From contig NZ_ATMI01000003.1 of assembly GCF_000439375.1 (NCBI RefSeq), positions 83,619-147,618 on the forward strand: 64,000 bases of DNA. The letters are read 5' to 3'. The DNA comes from Tatumella saanichensis. Lineage in GTDB: Bacteria > Pseudomonadota > Gammaproteobacteria > Enterobacterales > Enterobacteriaceae. How positions within the stretch are numbered: position 1 is the first letter of the stretch; every line of letters starts with the position of its first letter. Below, piece by piece: positions 57,140 to 64,000 of this stretch. The position numbers and the translations under genes were made by a program. Below the pieces are notes generated by a model that had not been told where the DNA came from, did not search any database, and saw nothing but the letters and a program-made list of their open reading frames with translations.

Positions 57140-59764
57140 ATGGAAAATACAGCGCTGCTGCGCCGCCTCAACCCTTTTACCGCCCGAGCCTTAGAAGGGG
57201 CCGCATCTTTATGCCAGACCCGCGCTCATCGCGAAATATTACCGGAGCACTGGCTGCTCAAACTGCTAGAGCAAGGGGAGGGCGACATTACGGTACTGGC
57301 TCGTCGCTATGAGTGGGATATGGACGCCATATGGCAGGGGCTACTGACCTGGTTGGAGACGCTGCCGCGCTCTGTGCGCGACCGACCGCAGCTGTCCAAG
57401 GCACTGAGCCAGTGGTTAAAACAGGCCTGGCTGGTGGCCTCTGTGCAAGGAGAAGAGCAGATCCGTAGCCAACACCTGTTGATGGCAGCTACCGAAAACC
57501 CCTCATTACTGCGTTGCGATGCACTGTGGCCATTACTGACCTTAGGCCAAAGTCAGTGGCAACAGCTCGGCCCATTGCTGGATGCTCAATCGGAAGAGTG
57601 GGCAGAGGCGCAGCAGCAGGTACTACCGCTTTCCGTGGCTTCCCCCGAAGACGCCGTCACCGGTGATCACCTCAGAGAGCAAGGCCTCCCTGCCTCCCTG
57701 CAGCATGCGCTGGATAAATTCACGATCGATATCACGGGAAAAGCCCGACAGGGCAGCATTGATCCCGTTTTTGGCCGAGACAGTGAAATCCGCCAGATGG
57801 TGGATATTCTCTCTCGCCGACGCAAAAACAATCCGATCCTGGTCGGCGACCCGGGTGTTGGCAAAACGGCGCTGGTGGAAGGTTTGGCGCTGCGTATTGC
57901 TGAAGGAAATGTCCCCGATAGCCTGAAAACCGTCACCCTACGTACCTTAGATTTAGGGTTATTGCAGGCTGGTGCCGGAGTCAAAGGGGAGTTTGAACAA
58001 CGGTTGAAAAATGTCATCGACGCCGTTCAGCAGTCGCCCACCCCAGTCCTGTTATTTATCGATGAGGCTCACACTATTATTGGGGCCGGCAATCAGGCCG
58101 GTGGTGCCGATGCGGCTAATCTTCTGAAACCGGCATTAGCCCGGGGTGAACTGCGGACCATTGCCGCCACCACCTGGAGCGAATACAAACACTATTTTGA
58201 GAAGGATGCCGCACTGGAGCGGCGCTTCCAGCAAGTCAAAGTGGATGAACCGGATGACGATAGCGCCTGCCTGATGCTGCGTGGCCTAAAAAGCCGCTAT
58301 GCAGACTACCACGGGGTACATATCAGCGAGCAGGCTATTCGGGCCGCGGTGACCCTTTCGCGGCGGTATCTTACCGGTCGGCAGTTGCCCGATAAAGCGG
58401 TCGATCTGCTGGATACCGCCGCCGCACGGATCCGTATGGGCCTGGATACGGTCCCTGAGCCGTTGACTCTGTTAAAAGCGCAACTGGCGGCCCTCGCCTT
58501 AGAAGAGCAGGGGATCCTCGAAGATATCGCCGTCGGCAATCAGCCGCAAGGTGAGCGCTTAAGCCAACTGAAACAACGTTCCGCAGAGATCGAGACCCGT
58601 CTGCAGCACTTACAGAGTCGCTTTGAACAAGAAAAAGCCTTGGTTCAAGCATTGATGGCCTGTCGCCAAGATCTCAGTCGGCAAGCTGAACTTCAGGCGC
58701 TTCATCAGCAACTTGCCGTGCTGCAACAGGATGAAGGCTTATTGTGCGTGGACGTTGATGCCCGTACCGTGGCCACGGTGATTGCTGACTGGACCGGGGT
58801 TCCGCTCTCTTCGCTGATGAAAGATCAACAAAGTGGATTATTAACCCTAGAAGAGATCTTGCAACAGCGGGTGGTAGGGCAGCAAAAGGCACTCTCGGCT
58901 ATCGCGAAACGCTTACGGGCTGCGGGTACCGGACTGACCCCAGAAAATGGACCTCAGGGCGTGTTCTTGCTGGTGGGCCCAAGTGGCGTTGGTAAAACCG
59001 AAACCGCACTGGCACTGGCCGATGTACTCTACGGTGGCGAAAAATCACTGATCACCCTCAACTTGTCGGAATATCAGGAAGCTCATACGGTGTCTCAGTT
59101 GAAAGGGTCGCCACCGGGTTATGTCGGTTATGGTCAAGGCGGGGTACTCACCGAAGCGGTACGTAAACGTCCTTACAGCGTGGTTTTGTTAGATGAAGTC
59201 GAGAAAGCCCACCCTGATGTGATTAATCTGTTCTATCAGGTCTTCGATCGCGGCTTTATGCGCGACGGAGAAGGTCGAGAAATCGATTTCCGCCACACGG
59301 TGATCCTGATGACCTCCAACCTGGGCAGTCAACAACTGATGGCGTTACTGGACGGCGATCCACAGGCCAGTGATCGTTCGCTTCAGGAGTGTCTGCGTCC
59401 CCTCTTGTGCCACCATTTTCAGCCGGCACTGTTGGCCCGTTTTCAGACCGTGATTTATCGCCCGCTCTGTCAGCAGGCGATGCGTACCATTGTCACGATT
59501 AAGCTGTCCCAGGTCAGCGCCCGTCTACACCGCCATTATGGGCTAACCACCGACATTCAAGACTCGCTGTATGATGCGCTGACCTCGGCCTGTCTGCTAC
59601 CGGATACCGGTGCCAGAAATATCGACAGCCTGCTCAGCCAGCAAATCTTACCGGTATTGGGTCAACAACTGCTCAGTTATATGGCAGTTAAACAAAAACC
59701 GACGGTACTGACACTGGGTTGGAGTGATGATCAGGGTGTGGTGCTGGAGTTCGGCCACCTTTAA
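57140..59764 (+). CDS. clpV: ClpV (TssH), type VI secretion sheath-recycling AAA+ ATPase
   Basis: ClpV disassembles contracted TssBC sheaths. From the ATG at 57140 the protein has 874 residues. The N-terminal Clp repeat is RLNPFTARALEGAASLCQTRAHREILPEHWLLKLL. The first AAA+ domain has Walker A GDPGVGKTALVEG and Walker B LLFIDEAHTIIG. A coiled-coil middle domain lies at about 400-530. The second AAA+ domain has Walker A GPSGVGKTETALA and Walker B VVLLDEVEKAHP. The frame is open to 57092, but the chosen Met gives the usual start. It lacks a strong ribosome binding site. Confidence 0.95.
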   Translation: MENTALLRRLNPFTARALEGAASLCQTRAHREILPEHWLLKLLEQGEGDITVLARRYEWDMDAIWQGLLTWLETLPRSVRDRPQLSKALSQWLKQAWLVASVQGEEQIRSQHLLMAATENPSLLRCDALWPLLTLGQSQWQQLGPLLDAQSEEWAEAQQQVLPLSVASPEDAVTGDHLREQGLPASLQHALDKFTIDITGKARQGSIDPVFGRDSEIRQMVDILSRRRKNNPILVGDPGVGKTALVEGLALRIAEGNVPDSLKTVTLRTLDLGLLQAGAGVKGEFEQRLKNVIDAVQQSPTPVLLFIDEAHTIIGAGNQAGGADAANLLKPALARGELRTIAATTWSEYKHYFEKDAALERRFQQVKVDEPDDDSACLMLRGLKSRYADYHGVHISEQAIRAAVTLSRRYLTGRQLPDKAVDLLDTAAARIRMGLDTVPEPLTLLKAQLAALALEEQGILEDIAVGNQPQGERLSQLKQRSAEIETRLQHLQSRFEQEKALVQALMACRQDLSRQAELQALHQQLAVLQQDEGLLCVDVDARTVATVIADWTGVPLSSLMKDQQSGLLTLEEILQQRVVGQQKALSAIAKRLRAAGTGLTPENGPQGVFLLVGPSGVGKTETALALADVLYGGEKSLITLNLSEYQEAHTVSQLKGSPPGYVGYGQGGVLTEAVRKRPYSVVLLDEVEKAHPDVINLFYQVFDRGFMRDGEGREIDFRHTVILMTSNLGSQQLMALLDGDPQASDRSLQECLRPLLCHHFQPALLARFQTVIYRPLCQQAMRTIVTIKLSQVSARLHRHYGLTTDIQDSLYDALTSACLLPDTGARNIDSLLSQQILPVLGQQLLSYMAVKQKPTVLTLGWSDDQGVVLEFGHL

Positions 59765-59774
59765 GGAGAACCTT

Positions 59775-62276
59775 ATGGCGAGTTACCCTGCAATCAGCTT
59801 CAGTCACAGTCACCACCTGTTGTCAGTTAAGGAGTGTGGGGTGACTCCCGATGTCCTGTCCTTCGAAGGGCAGGAATCCTTGAGTGAACCTTTTCGCTAT
59901 CGTATTGAGTTTACCTGTAGCGATCACCATCTGGACAAACAGAAAGTGCTGCTGAAATCGGCATCATTAACGCTACAAGCAGCGGTGATGACGCTGGCAG
60001 GCATTGCCGTGCAGCAGCCATTGCGGGTGATCCAGGGGGTAGTGGCCGGTTTTGAACGTCTGGGTACCTCTAAAGATGAAACCCGCTACGCCCTCACGCT
60101 AGCACCGCGCTTGGCGCTGCTGCAGCACTGTTCCCATAACGCGATTTACTTGGATATGTCGGTGCCACAGATCGTCGAGAAAATTCTGCGGGAACGCCAT
60201 GGTATGCGCGGTCAGGATTTCCTCTTTTCTCTGAGCCGTGAGTATCCGCGCCGCGAGCAGGTCATGCAATATGGCGAGGATGACCTGCATTTTATTACTC
60301 GTCTGCTCGGCGAGACGGGGATCTGGTTCCGCTTTAGCGCGGATACGCGGCTACATATCGATGTCGTCGAATTTTGCGACAGCCGCCAACAGTACCAGCA
60401 AGCTATCACGTTGCCCTCGGTGCCCCCTTCAGGACAGCATGCTAACGGGACCGATGCGGTATGGGCGATGCAATGCCGTCATCAAGTGGCGGTGCAACAG
60501 GTGTCTACCCGCGACTACAACTATCGGCAGGCCAACCAACCGTTAGACACTGTGGTCAATATTTCCGCGCAAGATCCCACCACCTATGGGGAGGCTTATC
60601 ATTATGCCGATAACTTTCTGCAAGCGGGTGACCCCATCCCCAGGGATCCCGTCACTGAAACGGGGGCCTTCTATGCCCGTCTGCGGCATGAACGTTATCT
60701 CAACCAGCAGACTTGCGTCTCAGCGCTCACCAGCAGCCCTGCCTTGAGTCCGGGACAGGTGCTGAAGGTGACCGGCGGCAATGAGGTAGACCCCGTATTT
60801 GCTGAAGGGACCCTGATCACGACACTCAGTTGCAGTGCCCGTCGAGACCGAGATTTCCAAGTCAGGTTAACCGGGATCCCTGACAGTATCTTGTACAGTT
60901 TTCGCCCTGTGCCTGGCGCACATCCAGTGATGGCGGGGACTTTGCCCGCTCGTATTACCAGCACCACCGTAAACGACCCCTATGGACATATCGATAAACA
61001 GGGACGTTACCGTATCAGCCTGCAGTTTGACCGTGAAGAGCGGCAGGCAGGTTTTGAGAGCCTGTGGGTGCGTCTTGCCAGACCTTATGCGGGCGATACC
61101 TTCGGTCTGCACCTGCCGCTATTGGCAGGCACCGAAGTGGCTATCGCTTTTGAGAACGGCCATCCGGACCGCCCCTATATCAGCAGTGTGCTCCACGATT
61201 CGGCCCATCAGGATCTGGTGACTATCCAAAACTATAAGCGCAACGTGTTACGCACCCCGGCGAATAACAAAATCCGCCTCGACGACGAGCGCGGGAAGGA
61301 GCATATCAAGGTCAGCACCGAGTATGGCGGCAAGAGCCAGCTCAACCTCGGACACTTGGTCGACGAAAAGCGTCAGCCTAGGGGCGAGGGGTTTGAACTC
61401 AGAACGGACAGTTGGGGTGCCATCCGGGCGCAGAAAGGGCTGTTCATCAGCGCGGACGGGCAGGCGAAAGCGCAGGGTCAGGTACTGGCGATGGAGCAAG
61501 CGATTAGCCAGCTGCAACTGGCCCTGAACCAAGTCGAGGCTCTGAGCGGTGCAGTTGAAACAGCCAAAGCCGAACTGGCCGATATTCAGACCCAAAAAAT
61601 ACTACTGGAGCAGGGACTGACAGATTTAAAACAGTCCGCGCTGTTGCTCTCCGCTCCGGAGGGTATTTCCCAGAGTACGCCAAAAAGTGTGCAGCTGTCA
61701 GCGGGTGAGAATGTTATCAGCACCAGTGGCAAACATACTGATTTCAGTGCACTGAAAAGATTCACCGTGGCGGCCGGGGAGAGTGTGAGTTTGTTTGCCC
61801 AAAAATTGGGTATCAAAATGTTTGCCAGCCGGGGGAAGGTTGAGATACAGGCGCAGGGGGATGAGATGACGCTGGATGCGCTGAAAGATATTCGCATCAG
61901 CAGCAGCCAAGGCAAGTTGGTCATCAGCGCGAAGCAGGAAATTATTCTCACCAGCGGAGGCGGCTATATCCGTATTGCTGATGGTGTCGTGGAGTGCGCG
62001 GCACCGGACAAAATCATCCAGCGGGCAGCGGTGTGGCAGAAGTTTGGCGGTCAGAGCCTGAGCGTGGCGGCGCAGAGCTGGGAAAACGCTGATTTCTCTT
62101 ATACACCCAAAGCGATTCACGCCTACGATGGTTCGGCTTTGCCAGCGCAGAAACTGGCCATTCAGGCTAAAGATGCAGCCAGTCAAACCGTCTCTACATC
62201 TGAGGATGGAAAGGGTGTTTTGATGAAACAGATTGATATAGTTAAGGATAAAATGCGGTTCGAGGGAGGAGAATAG
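59775..62276 (+). CDS. vgrG: VgrG (TssI), type VI secretion spike protein
   Basis: VgrG forms the tip of the tube and carries effectors. The 833 residues have the gp27-like part (CGVTPDVLSFEGQESLSEPFRYRIEFTC, YLDMSVPQIVEKILRERHG, REQVMQYGEDDLHFITRLLGETGIWFRF), the gp5-like OB fold (PYGHIDKQGRYRISLQFDREE, WVRLARPYAGDTFGLHLPLLAGTEVAIAFENGHPDRPYI) and a C-terminal DUF2345 region (about 480-830) with a coiled-coil insert near 575-640. AAGGAG lies before the ATG at 59775. No extra enzymatic domain is visible at the C-terminus, so cargo is probably delivered through the adjacent gene product. Confidence 0.95.
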   Translation: MASYPAISFSHSHHLLSVKECGVTPDVLSFEGQESLSEPFRYRIEFTCSDHHLDKQKVLLKSASLTLQAAVMTLAGIAVQQPLRVIQGVVAGFERLGTSKDETRYALTLAPRLALLQHCSHNAIYLDMSVPQIVEKILRERHGMRGQDFLFSLSREYPRREQVMQYGEDDLHFITRLLGETGIWFRFSADTRLHIDVVEFCDSRQQYQQAITLPSVPPSGQHANGTDAVWAMQCRHQVAVQQVSTRDYNYRQANQPLDTVVNISAQDPTTYGEAYHYADNFLQAGDPIPRDPVTETGAFYARLRHERYLNQQTCVSALTSSPALSPGQVLKVTGGNEVDPVFAEGTLITTLSCSARRDRDFQVRLTGIPDSILYSFRPVPGAHPVMAGTLPARITSTTVNDPYGHIDKQGRYRISLQFDREERQAGFESLWVRLARPYAGDTFGLHLPLLAGTEVAIAFENGHPDRPYISSVLHDSAHQDLVTIQNYKRNVLRTPANNKIRLDDERGKEHIKVSTEYGGKSQLNLGHLVDEKRQPRGEGFELRTDSWGAIRAQKGLFISADGQAKAQGQVLAMEQAISQLQLALNQVEALSGAVETAKAELADIQTQKILLEQGLTDLKQSALLLSAPEGISQSTPKSVQLSAGENVISTSGKHTDFSALKRFTVAAGESVSLFAQKLGIKMFASRGKVEIQAQGDEMTLDALKDIRISSSQGKLVISAKQEIILTSGGGYIRIADGVVECAAPDKIIQRAAVWQKFGGQSLSVAAQSWENADFSYTPKAIHAYDGSALPAQKLAIQAKDAASQTVSTSEDGKGVLMKQIDIVKDKMRFEGGE

Positions 62277-62278
62277 CT

Positions 62279-63799
62279 ATGACTCAAGCAGCAGCAAACG
62301 AGATCGTGATCCGGCCTGAATATGATGAAACCGGACGAGCCTGCTACAGCCTTCCTAATGCCAGAGCTGAAGACCATCTGGTGGTTGCCTGCCCTAAGGT
62401 TGCTGAACAGGTGGTCCCGGTTATTTTTCTGCCGGGAGTCATGGGTACGAATCTTAAAAAGCCAAAATCGCCTGAAAAAGTCTGGCGTGCAGACCTTTTT
62501 CAAGGTGCAGATGCTCTGGCGTGGCTAACTAAGTCAAAAGAACAAAGAAAAGCACTGTTGGATCCTCTCGCCACCGAAGTGGATTACACGGGGAAGGTGC
62601 TTTACGACGATCTCGACGGCAGGGGATTCCCCTCCAGAGCGGCCCGCGGCTGGGGTAGTGCGCTTTTTAAAAGTTACGGCGAATCTCTCCACGTCCTTCA
62701 ATGTATGCTGAATGATGGTCATATCCTGATTGATAACCTGATCGATGGTACCAAAAGGCAAACGCCCCGACAGTTGCTGATTGGTGAAAATTTAGGAGCA
62801 GAGAAAGGCGAAGATGCGCTGACTGAGGCTGAGGTCAGGCGGAGTTATGATTATCTTTTTCCCGTACATGTTTTTGGCTATAACTGGCTGCAGTCAAACG
62901 TTGATTCGGCCGGGCACCTCGAACGGTATATCAAGGGAGTATTGGCCACTTACCAGGACAGGCTTGCAGTGAACAAAGTGATTCTGGTCACGCATTCCAT
63001 GGGCGGCCTTGTAGCCCGACATTATTCAGAAAAAATGAACGGCAGGGACACTATTCTGGGTATCGTTCATGGTGTGATGCCGGATCTGGGATCGCCAGCG
63101 GCATATCGCCGAATGAAAACCGGGGAGCGGGGCGTTGTCGGCGCGGTCATTGGCGCTGATGCGGCAAACCTGATGCCCGTTCTGGCCCAGTCCCCCGGTC
63201 CGCTTCAGCTGTTACCGGGTAAGGCCTATGGAACGGGTTGGCTGAAAATTAATAGTGGCACGGAAATTGTGAATAAGCCGAAGTTTGACCCCTACACGGA
63301 AATTTATCTGAATGAAAGTGACTGGTGGCGGCTGTGTGAGAAAGAATTGTTGCTGGATGATGTAGACAGGGAATGGAAAACTTATCAGAGTCGGATAAAA
63401 GAGGATGTTGAATTATTTATTGAAGAATTAAATGACAAATATCATCCCAATACCTACGCATTCTACGGTGCGAGTGAAAAATATCCTTCTGACGATCATC
63501 TGATATGGCAGTCGATCCCTGCACCAAGGCCAGTTATGGGCGTATCGCTGGAACTTCCCGTTTACCGGCACGTCGCAGGTCAAACCCTTGAATTGAAGTC
63601 TTCAGGCAGCGCCGGGGACGGTACCGTACCTGTACGTGCCGGGCGTATCACATTTTCCGGGATCCGCTCGCTGCTTGCTACTGACGTCGATCATGAAGGT
63701 GCCTATGCCGTCGGGGATACAGGTAAGGAAAACGGCCTTTCTGTAGCGATGAAGTTCACGTTACGCTCAATTATCAAATTGGCCGGGGAGGTCGCCTGA
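62279..63799 (+). CDS. Type VI lipase effector candidate (Tle family, alpha/beta hydrolase)
   Basis: The 506-residue protein starts two bases after vgrG, with GGAGGAG upstream. It has the alpha/beta hydrolase nucleophile motif VTHSMGGLVAR with S240, an early VIFLPGVMGTNLKKP oxyanion-hole type motif, Asp in SAGDGTVPV (D447) and His in DVDHEGAY (H472), a plausible catalytic triad. The nucleophile motif is T-H-S-M-G rather than the usual G-H-S-x-G. There is no signal peptide, as expected for delivery by VgrG. The gene after it begins like a Tli4 immunity protein, which suggests a Tle4-type phospholipase, but the substrate is inferred. Confidence 0.85.
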   Translation: MTQAAANEIVIRPEYDETGRACYSLPNARAEDHLVVACPKVAEQVVPVIFLPGVMGTNLKKPKSPEKVWRADLFQGADALAWLTKSKEQRKALLDPLATEVDYTGKVLYDDLDGRGFPSRAARGWGSALFKSYGESLHVLQCMLNDGHILIDNLIDGTKRQTPRQLLIGENLGAEKGEDALTEAEVRRSYDYLFPVHVFGYNWLQSNVDSAGHLERYIKGVLATYQDRLAVNKVILVTHSMGGLVARHYSEKMNGRDTILGIVHGVMPDLGSPAAYRRMKTGERGVVGAVIGADAANLMPVLAQSPGPLQLLPGKAYGTGWLKINSGTEIVNKPKFDPYTEIYLNESDWWRLCEKELLLDDVDREWKTYQSRIKEDVELFIEELNDKYHPNTYAFYGASEKYPSDDHLIWQSIPAPRPVMGVSLELPVYRHVAGQTLELKSSGSAGDGTVPVRAGRITFSGIRSLLATDVDHEGAYAVGDTGKENGLSVAMKFTLRSIIKLAGEVA

Positions 63800-64000
63800 T
63801 GCGGGTAAGACATTTATGGCTGGGATTAATGGTTGTTGTATTTATTCTCTGTACAGTTTTCTGGTTACTCACCCGTCCGTGGCCGGTAGCCTCTTTAACG
63901 GCAAAGGAAAAACAAATGACGGATAAGCTTTTTGAACAGACCAAACCCCAGTGTCTTGGTCGCTATCTTTTTGATGTTCCCGTTACATTTAATAATGCTG
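63799..64000 (+). CDS. Tli4-like T6SS immunity protein (3' end missing)
   Basis: The frame starts in the TGATG overlap with the lipase gene and is open to the window end, 67 residues. A hydrophobic N-terminal segment (about 7-25, WLGLMVVVFILCTVFWLLT) would anchor it in the inner membrane or be a signal. KLFEQTKPQCLGRYLFDVPVTF resembles the N-terminal part of Tli4-type immunity proteins, which act in the periplasm against phospholipase effectors. The remainder lies outside the window, so the assignment rests on this motif and on position. Confidence 0.7.
   Translation, partial: MRVRHLWLGLMVVVFILCTVFWLLTRPWPVASLTAKEKQMTDKLFEQTKPQCLGRYLFDVPVTFNNA

Overview
The window looks like chromosomal backbone DNA from a member of the Enterobacterales. 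The protein sequences and much of the gene order match Escherichia coli: crr-ptsI-ptsH-cysK-cysZ / zipA-ligA-ypeB / yfeH-yfeR / valUXY-lysV / gltX / alaWX / nupC-mntH / glk / ypdAB. Several features are unlike E. coli: an EmrAB-TolC-type pump operon inside the backbone, a cyanide-insensitive-type (CIO) quinol oxidase joined to cydDC, yhjX next to ypdAB, and a type VI secretion cluster. Together these suggest an Erwiniaceae/Tatumella-like genus, but I cannot name the genus from this sequence alone.

Layout. 1-8.1 kb: the 3' end of a CpxA-like sensor kinase, then the leftward arnBCADTEF operon for lipid A modification with aminoarabinose. Its genes are chained by ATGA overlaps, and arnE carries a frameshift in a run of nine G. 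8.7-13.7 kb: the PTS genes crr, ptsI and ptsH, then cysK and cysZ, all leftward. 13.9-17.3 kb: zipA, ligA and a small DUF3820 gene whose only plausible start is a CTG. 17.3-23.8 kb: a three-gene drug efflux operon, then the divergent pair yfeH/yfeR.

23.9-27.7 kb: a tRNA region. The leftward operon Val-Val-Val-Lys is followed by five tandem units of 167-185 bp. Each unit carries a copy of the tRNA-Lys 3' end, several hairpins and an intrinsic terminator, an arrangement that recalls the rtT repeats of the E. coli tyrT operon. gltX, a yfeC-like gene and two tRNA-Ala genes follow. 27.9-42.5 kb: an AI-2E-family membrane protein, nupC and mntH divergent around a palindromic MntR-type operator, glk, the ypdAB two-component system, a UspA-family gene with an unrecognised membrane protein, yhjX with a YpdB-type operator upstream, an EamA exporter divergent from an AraC regulator, a DUF2798 gene and cho.

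42.5-50.1 kb: an AT-rich stretch of about 1.5 kb without a convincing gene. It ends in a structured leader before cioA-cioB-cydD-cydC, which encode a CIO-type bd oxidase and the CydDC transporter needed for bd oxidase assembly. 50.7-64 kb: the start of a type VI secretion cluster, tssB-tssC-tssK-tssL-ompA-like-hcp-clpV-vgrG, followed by a lipase-type effector and the start of a Tli4-like immunity gene cut by the window edge. The remaining core genes (tssA, E, F, G, J, M) are not in the window.
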